Positions 34,902-44,483 are shown, numbered from the stretch's first letter. The stretch is 64,000 nucleotides of DNA from Glycocaulis albus (GCF_014639075.1 NZ_BMFS01000006.1:62001-126000), one strand, 5' to 3'. Made by a program: numbers and translations. The notes: generated by a model not told the origin, from the sequence alone.

Positions 34902-35898
34902 CGGCCCCTCCGGCCATGTTGCGGATATCGTCGAGAAGGCGTTGCTGGGCTGGAGTACGCACAAAGCGCTCCCACACCGGGCGCATCAGATCGGCGAACG
35001 CGCCGACATCATCGACCGCGTTGACCTCGACACCGGCGGCGGTGATGCGTTCGCGCGCGGCGGCCACGCGCGCGTCCCACAGCTGGCGCATGAAGGGCAC
35101 GGATTCGCGCGCGCAGGCCTGGACGAGCGCGCGGTCATCGGCGCTGAGCTGGCGCCAGCGGTGCGCGCTCATCACCAGCACTTCAGGTGCCATGACATGG
35201 CCGGTCAGGCTGTAGAAGGGCGCGGTTTCGAAATGGCGTGTCGACTCGTAGGACGGCCAGTTGTTCTCCGCCCCGTCGATCACGCCTTGCATCAGGCCCT
35301 GATAGACTTCCGACAGGTCCATGGGCGTTGCGTTGGCGCCAAGTGCCTCGACCATCGAGACATAGAGGTCGGAGTTCTGGACACGTATCTTCAGCCCGCG
35401 CATGTCGCCGGGCGTGCGGATGGGGCGGCGGGTATTGTAAAAGCTGCGCGCCCCGGAATCGTAGAAGCAAAGCCCGATCAGCCCGTGCGGTTCGAGCGCA
35501 TCCAGCACGGCCTGACCGGGCGCGCCATCCAGCGCGGCGCGCATATGGCCCTCGGACTGAAACACGAAGGGCAGGGACAGGATGACCGTCTCCGGAGCAA
35601 AGGCATTGAGCGGCGCCAGATTGACCCGGTTCAGGTCCAGCCCGCCAAACACGGTCAGTTCCAGCGTGTCGCGCTCCGAGCCCAGCTGGCCGCCTGAATA
35701 GATGCGGATGGAGAGCCGCCCGCCGGAACGTTCCTCCAGCAGCCGGCCCATCATCCGCACAGCCTCTACGGTGGGGTAGTCGCTGGAATGAGTGTCCGAG
35801 GAAAAGAGGGGGCGTGAAATTTCCCCGCAACCGGCGGCGGCAAGCGCGCTGCCTGCCATCAGTCCGCCTGTCAGTGCGCGGCGCGTAAGCCTTGCCAT
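34894..35898 (-). CDS. dctP: TRAP transporter solute-binding protein DctP, lipoprotein
   Basis: 334 residues. The N-terminus has a twin-arginine-like TRRALTGG followed by a hydrophobic stretch and a lipobox LAAAGC, so it is predicted to be a membrane-tethered, possibly Tat-exported binding protein rather than a free one. The DctP fold shows GGQLGSERDTLELTVFGGLD, the carboxylate-binding Arg region GLKIRVQNSDLYVSMVEALGA and DGAENNWPSYES. Its ligand is probably a uronate or unsaturated oligogalacturonide, judged from the co-transcribed lyase nine bases upstream. Confidence 0.92.
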   Translation of the reverse strand: MARLTRRALTGGLMAGSALAAAGCGEISRPLFSSDTHSSDYPTVEAVRMMGRLLEERSGGRLSIRIYSGGQLGSERDTLELTVFGGLDLNRVNLAPLNAFAPETVILSLPFVFQSEGHMRAALDGAPGQAVLDALEPHGLIGLCFYDSGARSFYNTRRPIRTPGDMRGLKIRVQNSDLYVSMVEALGANATPMDLSEVYQGLMQGVIDGAENNWPSYESTRHFETAPFYSLTGHVMAPEVLVMSAHRWRQLSADDRALVQACARESVPFMRQLWDARVAAARERITAAGVEVNAVDDVGAFADLMRPVWERFVRTPAQQRLLDDIRNMAGGADA

Positions 35899-35907
35899 GA
35901 CGTTCCC

Positions 35908-37533
35908 CTATTCGGCCAGGCTGTTGAACCAGCGCTCTATCAGCGTGTAGCCGTCCTCGCCGGTCTCGTTGGCGCGGCTTGGTCCTTGCGGGTCGATGCC
36001 TTGTGCGATCAGCCATTCATCGGGAATGCCATCGCCGTTGGAGTCGGTGCGCGGCTCGCCTTGCGGCACGTCCACCCAGCCGCCGACATCCGCCGCACTA
36101 TCGGGGATGATGCCGGTGCGGGTGCGCACCTCCTCGATCACGCGGGCATCGATGGCATCGCGGTAGAAGGAGGCGCCGGCGCGCTCCAGCACGCGCTCAT
36201 AGGCATCTCCGGCAGAAACCGTCGTTACCTCGCCGGCGGGGAAAGCCCGGTCCACGAAGGTGCGGTCCGGCGCGGCAGAGCGTACCAGGTTGAGCTGGGG
36301 CATAAGCTGACCATCGACCGTATTGCCTTCAAAGAAGGCGCGGCCCGTCACGTTGCGCATGTAGAAGATGACCGGCCCCAGAGTGTCCGGGCCCTGCACA
36401 TAGGCATTGTTGACGAAGTTGTAGCGGGCCACCGAGGCGGGATCGAGATCGGTGCCGGCGGCGTGGTGGTAGTCGAAGCCCTCACGCCCATAGAGCATGT
36501 CGCTTACAAGCCCTTGCGCGGCGCTGTAGTCGAACGTGTCGCGCGCAGGCGTCCAGTTCCAGAAATCGGTCTCCGCGCCGTGCCCCCAGTTGTAGAAGAC
36601 ATTGTTGCGGAAATCGAAGAGCACGCCTTCAGGGTCGGTGTAGGGCGTGGCGTAATTGCCCACGCGGGGCATACGCGAATGGTTGTGGGCCCACAGATTG
36701 TTCAGCCAGGAATAGCGCGCGCCATGACTGCCCCTGATCAGGCTGCCATAGCCCCGGTCGCCCTTTTCATGACCGGCCCGGTAGAGCCCTTCGGAGATGA
36801 TCGACCACTGAACGGTGACGTTGGAGAGGTGATTGCCGCCGCGCTCGGGATCATAGCTCTGTGAAGCGGAGAGATTCTCGTCGATCGCCCAGCTGGCCGA
36901 TACGTGGTCGAGGATGATGTGGTGGCCGCCGCGTATGGAGATGGAATCGTCCTCATGGCCTGCCTCATTGCCCATGCGCGAGCGGATATGGCGAATGATG
37001 ACGTGGTTCGCGTTCACCGTGAGATCATGGTCGCGCAACGTGATCCCGCCGCCCGGCGCGCTCTGGCCTGCGATCGTGATGAAGTCATTGCTGATGATGA
37101 GCGGGCTTTCCAGCCGGATGATGCCATCGACATCAAAGAGCACGATGCGCGGACCGTCCGCTTCCACGGCTTCACGCAAGGAGCCGGGACCGGAATCATT
37201 GAGATTTGTCACCTTGAAGACGCGTCCGCCACGCCCGCCGATAGCATAGCGGCCAAAGCCTTCCGCGCCCGGAAAGGCGGGAATGGCGCCCGGAGGCACG
37301 AACCAGGGGGCGGGCTCATCGCTCAACGGGGGAATGTCGGGCGCGGCCGGGACCCGGTCAGGCCGGGCGGCAGCGGCCGCCAGTGCGGCAGCAGCCTGTT
37401 CGGGCGATGTGCGTGCCGGGCTGGTGCGCTCCGCCGCGGGAGAGGTGGCCTCACCGGTGTTATTGCCAGCCGGTTCAGGCGAGCAGGCAGCGAGAAAGGC
37501 GATGGCAGCTATGCCAGCGAAAGATTTGCGCAT
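35908..37533 (-). CDS. Pectate lyase (PL1-type) lipoprotein
   Basis: 541 residues starting at 37533 behind GGGAGGAG. A lipobox (AAIAFLAACS) predicts outer- or inner-membrane anchoring. After a Pro/Ala-rich linker, the right-handed beta-helix begins FPGAEGFGRYAIGGRGGRVF and continues through HVIIRHIRSRMGN, EDDSISIRGGHHIILDHVSA and NNLWAHNHSRMPR, the pectate-lyase-superfamily pattern. A C-terminal DSNGDGIPDEW calcium-binding motif is present. It cleaves polygalacturonate by beta-elimination, yielding the substrates for KduI/KduD. First gene of the TRAP unit, 132 bases after operator-like site 5. Confidence 0.88.
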   Translation of the reverse strand: MRKSFAGIAAIAFLAACSPEPAGNNTGEATSPAAERTSPARTSPEQAAAALAAAAARPDRVPAAPDIPPLSDEPAPWFVPPGAIPAFPGAEGFGRYAIGGRGGRVFKVTNLNDSGPGSLREAVEADGPRIVLFDVDGIIRLESPLIISNDFITIAGQSAPGGGITLRDHDLTVNANHVIIRHIRSRMGNEAGHEDDSISIRGGHHIILDHVSASWAIDENLSASQSYDPERGGNHLSNVTVQWSIISEGLYRAGHEKGDRGYGSLIRGSHGARYSWLNNLWAHNHSRMPRVGNYATPYTDPEGVLFDFRNNVFYNWGHGAETDFWNWTPARDTFDYSAAQGLVSDMLYGREGFDYHHAAGTDLDPASVARYNFVNNAYVQGPDTLGPVIFYMRNVTGRAFFEGNTVDGQLMPQLNLVRSAAPDRTFVDRAFPAGEVTTVSAGDAYERVLERAGASFYRDAIDARVIEEVRTRTGIIPDSAADVGGWVDVPQGEPRTDSNGDGIPDEWLIAQGIDPQGPSRANETGEDGYTLIERWFNSLAE

Positions 37534-37665
37534 TTTTGTCTCCTCCCGCTCCCGCCCGTTATCCCGAACTGGAAGCATCATCATTATTTTCCGGCCCGGC
37601 GCAAAATCACCTGATTTGCAAATCGGGCTTGCCTTATGCGCCGGTGTTCGTAAGTATGCCTCTCA

Positions 37666-37682
37666 ATGACACCGGTTACCAT
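37666..37682 (+). promoter_or_regulatory. Operator-like site 5 (pel/TRAP and FAH-type gene)
   Basis: ATGACACCGGTTACCAT, between the divergent pel-dctPQM unit and the MhpD-like gene. It could control both. Confidence 0.8.
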
Positions 37683-37788
37683 GAGGATAGCCTAGCGGCT
37701 CTTGGCCGATCACGGAAGCCCTCAATGCGCAAAACCGCACCGGCAGGAGATATCGCGCTCGCAACCATGCGGCGGGCTCGGGGCAGGA

Positions 37789-38634
37789 ATGAAAAGGGAC
37801 GTGCCATTGACGGCTCGCAACGCGAATATAGAAGCCATATCAGCGGCTTTCCTGGCTGCCCGCAGACGGGGTGGTGCCCTGAAATCGTTTCCCGGCGCGC
37901 TGCCTGAGACGCTGGATGAAGCCTATTCGGTTCAGGATCGTTCAATTGCCGGCTGGCCGGACCGGGTGGGCGGATGGAAGATCGGTCTCATCATGCCTGC
38001 CTTCCGGGCCGGCGCCGGTGCCGACCGGCTGGCAGGTCCGATTTTCGCCCGGCAGATTGTCGAGGACCGGCACGGGCATGTTCATGACATGCCGGTCTTC
38101 GATGGCGGTTTTGCCGCTGTCGAGGCCGAGTTCGTGTTCCGGCTCGCATCGGGGCTGGATGCCGGCATTCCCGTGACGCCCGATACAGCAGCCGGTATCG
38201 TTGACAGCCTGCACGTTGGGGTGGAGATCGCGTCGAGTCCGTTTGCCGGGATCAATGACAAGGGCCCGATGTCGGTGATCAGCGATTTCGGGAATAATAA
38301 CGGGCTTATTGTCGGCGCGGCGATTGAAAACTGGCGCGAGTGCGACCCGGCCGGCCTGACCGCCCGGGTGGACATTGACGGCAAGACCGTGGGCGCTGCC
38401 AATGCGGCTGCGATCCCTGGCGGACCGCTCGCGGCGCTGTGCTTCCTGATCGATCTGTGCCGCAAGCGCGGGATCGAGCTGAAGGCCGGCGACTATGTGT
38501 CGACGGGGGCTGCAACGGGCGTACACGAGGCGCCGATAGGCGCGTCGTCGATTGCCGATTTCGGCCCGCATGGCCAGATAGCGGTGCGGCTGGTGGCCGC
38601 CGAGGGCGCCATCCCGGCCAAGGTGACGGCGTAA
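37789..38634 (+). CDS. 2-keto-4-pentenoate hydratase / FAH-fold family enzyme
   Basis: About 281 residues. The fold is the MhpD/HpaH branch of the fumarylacetoacetase superfamily: DRVGGWKIGL near the N-terminus, AVEAEFVFRLA with metal-binding Glu residues, VGVEIASSPF, and the ending GDYVSTGAATGVHEAP and SIADFGPHGQIAVRLV. It acts on short 2-keto acids. No step of the textbook uronate routes needs it, so it may handle a side product or an alternative keto-deoxy acid. ATG 37789, GTG 37801 and TTG 37807 are all possible starts; spacing to AAAAGGGA favours the last. Confidence 0.8.
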   Translation: MKRDVPLTARNANIEAISAAFLAARRRGGALKSFPGALPETLDEAYSVQDRSIAGWPDRVGGWKIGLIMPAFRAGAGADRLAGPIFARQIVEDRHGHVHDMPVFDGGFAAVEAEFVFRLASGLDAGIPVTPDTAAGIVDSLHVGVEIASSPFAGINDKGPMSVISDFGNNNGLIVGAAIENWRECDPAGLTARVDIDGKTVGAANAAAIPGGPLAALCFLIDLCRKRGIELKAGDYVSTGAATGVHEAPIGASSIADFGPHGQIAVRLVAAEGAIPAKVTA

Positions 38635-38646
38635 TCTGCCAGCCCC

Positions 38647-39285
38647 TTACCGTCCCTTCATGGCCTCGGCGGCGCGGGCATTCGCCGTGATGGCGGTCCA
38701 GTTGCCGGCATCAATATCGCCGGGGCTGGCGATCCAGGACCCCCCCACGCACACGACATTCGTCAGGGCCAGATAGTCAGGCGCCTTCTCCCGGCTGATC
38801 GAGCCGGTCGGACAGAAGCGGATATCGGGCAGGGGACCCTCCAGCGCCTTCAGATACGCGATGCCGCCTGCGGGCTCTGCGGGAAAGAATTTCAGCACCT
38901 CAAAGCCTTGTGCCTGCGAGGCCATCGCCTCGCCCGCTGTGGCAACGCCCGGCAGGCAGGCGAGCCCGGTCGCCAGCATCGCCTCCCCCAGCTCCGGCGT
39001 CAGGCCGGGGCTGACGAGGAAGGACGCGCCCGCCTCGGCCGATGCCCGCGCCTGCTCCGGTGTGCGGATTGTGCCCATGCCGACGATCAGCTCCGGAGCC
39101 GCGTCCTGCATGGCCTTCATGGCGTCCAGCGCCACATCGGTGCGCAAGGTCAGCTCGATGACCTTCAGCCCGCCCGCGGCCAGAGCCATTGCCAGCGGCG
39201 CGGCGTCTTCCAGCCGCTTTACGGCCAGCACCGGAATAACGCTTGCCGCATCGATAAGGGCGTCCAGAGAGGGCGGGGTGTTCAT
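38647..39285 (-). CDS. eda: KHG/KDPG aldolase
   Basis: 212-residue class I aldolase cleaving KDPG to pyruvate and glyceraldehyde 3-phosphate; it joins the uronate branch (via KdgK) and the Entner-Doudoroff branch (via Edd). [31 protein letters not shown] and the Schiff-base lysine in [14 protein letters not shown] are present. Its ATG overlaps the edd stop (ATGA at 39282-39285). Confidence 0.95.
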   Translation of the reverse strand: MNTPPSLDALIDAASVIPVLAVKRLEDAAPLAMALAAGGLKVIELTLRTDVALDAMKAMQDAAPELIVGMGTIRTPEQARASAEAGASFLVSPGLTPELGEAMLATGLACLPGVATAGEAMASQAQGFEVLKFFPAEPAGGIAYLKALEGPLPDIRFCPTGSISREKAPDYLALTNVVCVGGSWIASPGDIDAGNWTAITANARAAEAMKGR

Positions 39286-41147
39286 GCGACAGTCTCCGTG
39301 ACGGGCCTGGGCGAGGCAGGCTCGCACAGGCCGGGAATGGACAATGCGCCTTCCTCGGCGCTGCTGGCGATCTGGCGGAAGCCGGCGAACAGTTCGCGTC
39401 CGAGTCCGCGATGGCTCGCTGTCAGATCGCAAATGGCGGCCGCGCGCGCTGCAAGTTCGTCCGGCTGGACATCCACCGACAGCACACCCGTATCGGCACA
39501 GACCGTAATCACATCGCCATCGCGCACACGGGCTATCGGGCCGCCGTCCAGCGCTTCCGGGCAGACATGGATGGCGGCCAGCACCTTGCCGGATGCGCCC
39601 GACATGCGCCCGTCGGTAACCAGCGCCACCTTGAAGCCCCGGTCCTGCAGGACACCCAGGGTTGGCGTCAGCTTGTGCAGCTCCGGCATGCCATTGGCCT
39701 TCGGTCCCTGAAAGCGGATCACGGCGACGAAGTCGCGCTCCAGCCTGCCTGCCTTGAAGGCGGCGAGAAGATCGTCCTGGGTGTCGAAAACGACAGCAGG
39801 CGCGCTGACCCGGCGGTGCTCCGGCTTGACGGCGGAGACCTTCACCACGGCCCGTCCCAGCGTCCCGGCCACCACCCGCAGCCCGCCATCGGGGGCAATC
39901 GGGTCACTGGCGGGGCGCAGTACATCGCGGTCAAGGCTTTCCGCCGGTGCGTCGCGCCAGACCAGCGTCTCACCCTCGAGGAAGGGCTCGCGTGCGAAAT
40001 CGGCAAGGCTGTCAGCACCTGGCGTCATGACATCGCCGTGCAGCAGGCCAGCCTGTAGAAGCTCGCGGACCAGAAAGCCCATCCCGCCTGCCGCGTGGAA
40101 ATGGTTCACGTCGGCTGGACCGTTCGGATAGATTTTCGTCAGCAGCGGCGTGACATGGGAAATGTCTTCAAAATCGTCCCAGTTGATGATGAGGCCCGCC
40201 GCCCGCGCGATCGCAACGAGATGTATGGTGTGATTGGTGGAGCCCCCGGTCGCGTTCAGCCCCACAATGGCGTTGATGATCGCGCGCGCGTCGATGGCCT
40301 CGCCGATGGGCCGGTAGTCCTGCCCCAGCGCGGTGATTTTCGCTGCGCGCCTTGCGGTGGCCTTTACCATGGCCTCGCGCAGGGGCGTGCCCGGATTGAT
40401 GAAGGCAGAGCCTGGCAGGTGCAGTCCCATCAGCTCCATCATCATCTGGTTGGAGTTGGCGGTGCCGTAGAAAGTGCAGGTGCCGGGGCTGTGATAGCTG
40501 GCGCTTTCAGCGTCCAGCAGCTGGTCGCGTCCGGCCTTGCCTTCGGCGTATAGCTGGCGGATGCGCGCCTTCTCGGTGTTGGGCAGGCCCGAGCGCATCG
40601 GCCCGGCGGGCAGAAACAGCACGGGCAGGTGGCCAAAACGCAGCGCGCCGATCAGCAGGCCCGGCACGATCTTGTCGCATACGCCAAGGCAGATCGCTGC
40701 ATCGAACATGTCGTGAGACAGCGAGACAGCGGTCGCCATGGCGATGACGTCGCGCGAGAAGAGCGATAGCTCCATCCCGGCCTGGCCCTGGGTAACGCCG
40801 TCGCACATGGCGGGCACGCCGCCGGCAATCTGGGCGGTTGCACCGGCTTCACGCGCCGCGGCCTTGATAATGTCGGGGTAGGCACCCAGTGGCTGATGCG
40901 CCGACAGCATGTCGTTATAGGCGGTCACGATGGCGATGTTCGGCCAGACCAGCGATTTCAGCTTTTCCTTGTCCTCGCCCGATGCGGCAAATCCGTGAGC
41001 AAGATTGCCACACGACAGGATCTTGCGTTGCGGCCCGTCCTTGCGGGCCTCGGCAATGAGGGAGAGATAGGCCGCACGCGTGCTGCGGCTGCGCGCCTCG
41101 ATGCGGGCGGTCACTTCCTCGATAACAGGATGGAGCGGGGCGGGCAT
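39282..41147 (-). CDS. edd: 6-phosphogluconate dehydratase
   Basis: 621-residue Fe-S dehydratase of the IlvD/Edd family converting 6-phosphogluconate to KDPG. The start at 41147 ([16 protein letters not shown]) gives normal family length; upstream open codons are not coding. Cluster and substrate residues are seen in [67 protein letters not shown] and [19 protein letters not shown]. Third gene of zwf-pgl-edd-eda. Confidence 0.97.
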   Translation of the reverse strand: MPAPLHPVIEEVTARIEARSRSTRAAYLSLIAEARKDGPQRKILSCGNLAHGFAASGEDKEKLKSLVWPNIAIVTAYNDMLSAHQPLGAYPDIIKAAAREAGATAQIAGGVPAMCDGVTQGQAGMELSLFSRDVIAMATAVSLSHDMFDAAICLGVCDKIVPGLLIGALRFGHLPVLFLPAGPMRSGLPNTEKARIRQLYAEGKAGRDQLLDAESASYHSPGTCTFYGTANSNQMMMELMGLHLPGSAFINPGTPLREAMVKATARRAAKITALGQDYRPIGEAIDARAIINAIVGLNATGGSTNHTIHLVAIARAAGLIINWDDFEDISHVTPLLTKIYPNGPADVNHFHAAGGMGFLVRELLQAGLLHGDVMTPGADSLADFAREPFLEGETLVWRDAPAESLDRDVLRPASDPIAPDGGLRVVAGTLGRAVVKVSAVKPEHRRVSAPAVVFDTQDDLLAAFKAGRLERDFVAVIRFQGPKANGMPELHKLTPTLGVLQDRGFKVALVTDGRMSGASGKVLAAIHVCPEALDGGPIARVRDGDVITVCADTGVLSVDVQPDELAARAAAICDLTASHRGLGRELFAGFRQIASSAEEGALSIPGLCEPASPRPVTETVA

Positions 41148-41176
41148 TGGCTTTGGCCTTCGGGCGTTGCGTCGCG

Positions 41177-41896
41177 TCAGGGCGACCAGAATATCTGCAG
41201 GTCGAGTGAGGGGTGGTTCAGCAGCGCGCGCACCGGCATGTCCCGGGCAGGGCCGGGTAGGCGCGCCTTTTCCAGTGCGGCGCGCTTGGCGCTGCCCCGG
41301 ATGAGCAGGGCGCAGAGTTTTACCCCTTCGAGTGCGCGCAGGGTCAGAGTGATGCGCTCGGTCAGCGGACCTGTGACCGGGCTTGGCCGGGCCGAAATGG
41401 CTGCGCAGAGACTGCCGTCCGCTGACAGCGCATCCTCCAGCCCGTCCGCGCGGGGAAACCATGACAGGGTATGGCCATCATCACCCATGCCGAGTATCGC
41501 GCAATCGGCCGGCCAGTTGAGGGCCGACAGCCGGGCCTCACCAGCCTGCAGGCCGTCGGCGGGGCGTGCTCCGGGGCTTTTGAGCTCCGTGAAGGCCGCG
41601 TCGGCGGCGTTGCCGGTCAGCAGCGTGCGGCGGATGAAATCGGCATTGGATCCCTCTTCGCCCGCCGCCACCCAGCGCTCGTCGGCCAGCACGACATCGA
41701 TACGTGCCCAGTCGAGATTGGTAACCGAAAGGCGGCGGTAAACGGGTTCAGGCGTTGAGCCGCCCGATACGATCACGCTGGCCCGGCGGCGCGTTGCCAG
41801 CGCGCCGCGCAATGTTTGCGCTACTGCATCTGCCAGAGCGCTGGCCGCTGCGTCGCTGTTTTCGAAGGGTTCGAAACGGTCAGGCATGATCGCCAT
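41177..41896 (-). CDS. pgl: 6-phosphogluconolactonase
   Basis: 239 residues of the SOL/DevB family hydrolysing 6-phosphogluconolactone. The NagB-like segments [34 protein letters not shown] and [16 protein letters not shown] are well preserved. It overlaps the zwf stop by 17 bases, so translation is coupled; an internal ATG at 41887 is less likely because it lacks a ribosome-binding site. Confidence 0.93.
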   Translation of the reverse strand: MAIMPDRFEPFENSDAAASALADAVAQTLRGALATRRRASVIVSGGSTPEPVYRRLSVTNLDWARIDVVLADERWVAAGEEGSNADFIRRTLLTGNAADAAFTELKSPGARPADGLQAGEARLSALNWPADCAILGMGDDGHTLSWFPRADGLEDALSADGSLCAAISARPSPVTGPLTERITLTLRALEGVKLCALLIRGSAKRAALEKARLPGPARDMPVRALLNHPSLDLQIFWSP

Positions 41897-43343
41897 CGAA
41901 CCATTCGCGCTCGTCCCGGCTCAGCAGTAATGCGCCTTGCGAGGGACCGTCCGTGCCGGCGGCATAGCTGTGCACGGGGCTTGCCCCCTCGGTCCAGGCA
42001 CGGATGACCGCATCGGTCCAGCGCCAGGCCGCCTCCACCTCGTCGCGGCGCATGAAAAGGGCCAGATTGCCCCGTACCACCGCCATCAGCAGGCGCTCAT
42101 AGGCGTCCGGATAGTCAGCCTCGAATGCGTCGGCATAGCTCAGATTGAGCGGTACATAGCGCAGGCGCATCCCGCCAGGGCCCGGATCCTTCGTCATCAT
42201 CATCAGCTTGACCCCCTCATCGGGCTGCAGGCGTATGACGAGGCGATTGGGCTGCAGGACACCGGCATCGGCGCGGATAATGTCATGCGGCACCGGCTTG
42301 AACTGGACGATGATCTCCGAGCGGCGCTTGGCCATGCGCTTTCCGGTACGCAGGTAGAAGGGCACGCCCGCCCAGCGCCAGTTATCAATGCTGGCCCGGA
42401 TGGCGGTGAAGGTCTCTGTTTTCGACGGCTGACCGAGCTCGTCGGTATAGCCGGGTACGGGAGAGCCATCGATCATCCCGGCGCCATACTGTCCGCGGAC
42501 GAGGCATTTGCCGGCATCTTCGGCGCGGATCAGGCGCAAGGCACGCAGCACTTTCAGCTTCTCGGTGCGAACCGCATCACCCTCCAGGCTGAGCGGCGGC
42601 TCCATGGCCACTAGGCACAGAAGCTGCAGCAAATGGTTCTGCACCATGTCGCGCAATGCGCCGGCCCGGTCGTAATAGTCTGCGCGCTCACCGGCGCCGA
42701 GGGTCTCGGCGACAGTGATCTGTACATGGTCGATACCGCCTGCATTCCACACCGGTTCCAGCAGCATGTTGGCAAAGCGCAGCACCAGAAGGTTCTGGAC
42801 GGTCTCCTTGCCGAGATAATGATCGATACGGAAGATCGACGCCTCGTCAAACACCGCGCCAACCGCTTCATTGATGTGGCGGGCCGAATGGAAGTCATGA
42901 CCGATCGGCTTTTCCAGTACGATGCGGCTGGCCGGTGTGTTCAGTGCGTGCTTGCCAATCGCGGCACACACCGGGCCGTAAACCGAAGGCGGCAGGGCGA
43001 GGTAGAAAAGGCGGATTTTCGCCTCATCGCCTTTGAGCGCATCGCGGATGACCTGCCATCCGCCGCTTTCGCCGTGTGCATCGATAGCGGTGTAGGTCAC
43101 GCGCTTTGAAAATGCGGCCCAGGCCTTGTCCTTCTTGTCCCCGTTCACAAATTCGCTGGCCCGCACCAGGTATTCCGCCGTGCTCATATCCTCGCGCGCA
43201 GCCGCGATGATCCGGGAGTTTTCCGGTATCTGTCCGTCGCACCAGCGGTGAAAAAGGGCAGGCAGAATCTTGCGCCGGGCCAGATCGCCGGTCGCGCCGA
43301 AAATGACCATGTCAAAGGCTTCAACCGGGACGAGTTCTGCCAT
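41880..43343 (-). CDS. zwf: Glucose-6-phosphate 1-dehydrogenase
   Basis: 487-residue NADP-dependent oxidase of glucose 6-phosphate. The nucleotide motif FGATGDLARRKILPALF (about residues 13-29), the active-site RIDHYLGKETVQNLLVLRFAN with catalytic His, and IVLEKPIGHD are all intact. First gene of zwf-pgl-edd-eda. Operator-like site 6 lies 105 bases upstream, tying this operon to the uronate regulon. Confidence 0.97.
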   Translation of the reverse strand: MAELVPVEAFDMVIFGATGDLARRKILPALFHRWCDGQIPENSRIIAAAREDMSTAEYLVRASEFVNGDKKDKAWAAFSKRVTYTAIDAHGESGGWQVIRDALKGDEAKIRLFYLALPPSVYGPVCAAIGKHALNTPASRIVLEKPIGHDFHSARHINEAVGAVFDEASIFRIDHYLGKETVQNLLVLRFANMLLEPVWNAGGIDHVQITVAETLGAGERADYYDRAGALRDMVQNHLLQLLCLVAMEPPLSLEGDAVRTEKLKVLRALRLIRAEDAGKCLVRGQYGAGMIDGSPVPGYTDELGQPSKTETFTAIRASIDNWRWAGVPFYLRTGKRMAKRRSEIIVQFKPVPHDIIRADAGVLQPNRLVIRLQPDEGVKLMMMTKDPGPGGMRLRYVPLNLSYADAFEADYPDAYERLLMAVVRGNLALFMRRDEVEAAWRWTDAVIRAWTEGASPVHSYAAGTDGPSQGALLLSRDEREWFDGDHA

Positions 43344-43447
43344 CGATTCGCGTCAAATCCCTGTATGGGGCGGTGTTCGTATTGTGCTGTAGCAGCATAC
43401 TGGACCAAGCTGTGCCGATTGGGGAAGACTGCCTTGGGCCGCAAATT

Positions 43448-43464
43448 TATGCAACCGGTGTCAT
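43448..43464 (-). promoter_or_regulatory. Operator-like site 6 (zwf-pgl-edd-eda promoter)
   Basis: Minus-strand ATGACACCGGTTGCATA, matching the other five sites in the 11-base core. It is 105 bases before the zwf start. Confidence 0.78.
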
Positions 43465-43999
43465 TTTCAATAATACAAGGAAAATGACCTTTTTATAGCG
43501 TCGCTCCTGCGCTTGATGCCGCAGGCGCGGGCGGACCCGCGCCGGGTCAGACTCCCTGGCGGGCTGACAGATGGCGTATCTGATGTCCGGGCAGGGAGGG
43601 CGATGGCTAGCGCAAGGCGTGCCGGTTTGCCCTTTTTCGCACCTGGCCTACATGGCTGGCATGAGCACGCCCGCGAAATTGGGCTGGCCGGAAATGGGCC
43701 GTATCAGCCCGTCTGTCCACTAACGCGTTTGTTGACGTCAGTGGCTCTAAAAATATCCAATAAAATCATAGTGATATGAGCGTTGGCGGCACTGTCGACT
43801 CAGCCGCGGCACGGTAAAAGAATACGCAAAACAACAGCATAGCGTGAAATGGTGCCGCGCCTTTTATCTCGCCCTCGTGCAATTGGGCTTCTGTTGTTTG
43901 TCTGATTGCGTGCGAACCGGTTGGATCTGCGAGTGATTGTGACAGGCAGATGCCGGTCAGACATGAGGGGGTAGGTAGCGGACGATATGAGGCGACGCT

Positions 44000-44011
44000 G
44001 CTCACCTGAGC
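44000..44011. promoter_or_regulatory. Palindrome GCTCACCTGAGC, possible repressor site
   Basis: Five-base arms GCTCA/TGAGC around CC, about 70 bases before the BlaI-type regulator gene. It may be an autoregulatory operator, but it lacks the TACA/TGTA arms usual for BlaI/MecI sites and no second copy was found. Confidence 0.25.
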
Positions 44012-44081
44012 GCCTCCAGCCAAAACACCGATTGCCAGTCGGTCTTTTTCAGCATAAGCAGAAGGTGCAGGGAGTTGTGTC

Positions 44082-44483
44082 ATGTCGTGTTCGGAGCTGA
44101 AGCTGGGCGATCTGGAGATCGCGGTGCTGGAAGACATCTGGCATGCAGGCCAGGGCGAGGCACGCGGCGTCCATGCGCGCGTCGGTGCCGTACGCGGCAA
44201 TTCACTGCAGACCATACAATCCACACTCGAACGGCTTCACAGAAAAGGTCTTCTGGCCCGTGAGCGGGTCAGCCATGCCTTTGTGTATACCCCGACGGGA
44301 AGCCGCGAAGCGGTGCTGGCGCGCCTAATTGAGGAGTCGCTGAGCCGGTTCAGTTCCGGGCAGGAGGGCGGCTTGATGGCCGCCTTTGCCGGTTATGCTT
44401 CACAGGCAGACCCGAGCCTTCTGGATGAGCTTGAGGCGTTGATCGAGCATCACAAGCGCCGGATTGGCGGAGACCCGTCATGA
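44082..44483 (+). CDS. BlaI/MecI/CopY-family repressor
   Basis: 133-residue winged-helix repressor. The family start KLGDLEIAVLEDIWHAGQGE, the recognition region SLQTIQSTLERLHRKGLLAR and a C-terminal dimerisation and cleavage region (LARLIEESLSRFSSG onward) are present. BlaI-type repressors are inactivated by proteolysis triggered by a partner M56 protease. The ATGA overlap with the following M56 gene and the downstream efflux genes imply control of metal efflux, not of beta-lactam resistance. Confidence 0.88.
   Translation: MSCSELKLGDLEIAVLEDIWHAGQGEARGVHARVGAVRGNSLQTIQSTLERLHRKGLLARERVSHAFVYTPTGSREAVLARLIEESLSRFSSGQEGGLMAAFAGYASQADPSLLDELEALIEHHKRRIGGDPS

Larger units (their letters stand above)
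43344..44081. other. 738-bp intergenic region, zwf to the metal operon
   Basis: No convincing gene. It holds operator-like site 6 (43448-43464), an AT-rich patch around 43735-43780 that could contain promoter elements, a palindrome near 44000 and a weak hairpin ACCGA/TCGGT followed by CTTTTTC at 44027-44050. Short ORFs here lack ribosome-binding sites and recognisable products. It forms the boundary between the uronate locus and the metal-resistance operon. Confidence 0.6.

Noticed and set aside
43513-43779. 88-codon ORF in the zwf-blaI gap
   Set aside because: No ribosome-binding site, low-complexity composition and no family; treated as non-coding.
43766-44224. 152-codon minus-strand ORF
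   Set aside because: Its N-terminal third is antisense to the BlaI-type gene and the rest has no gene-like features.
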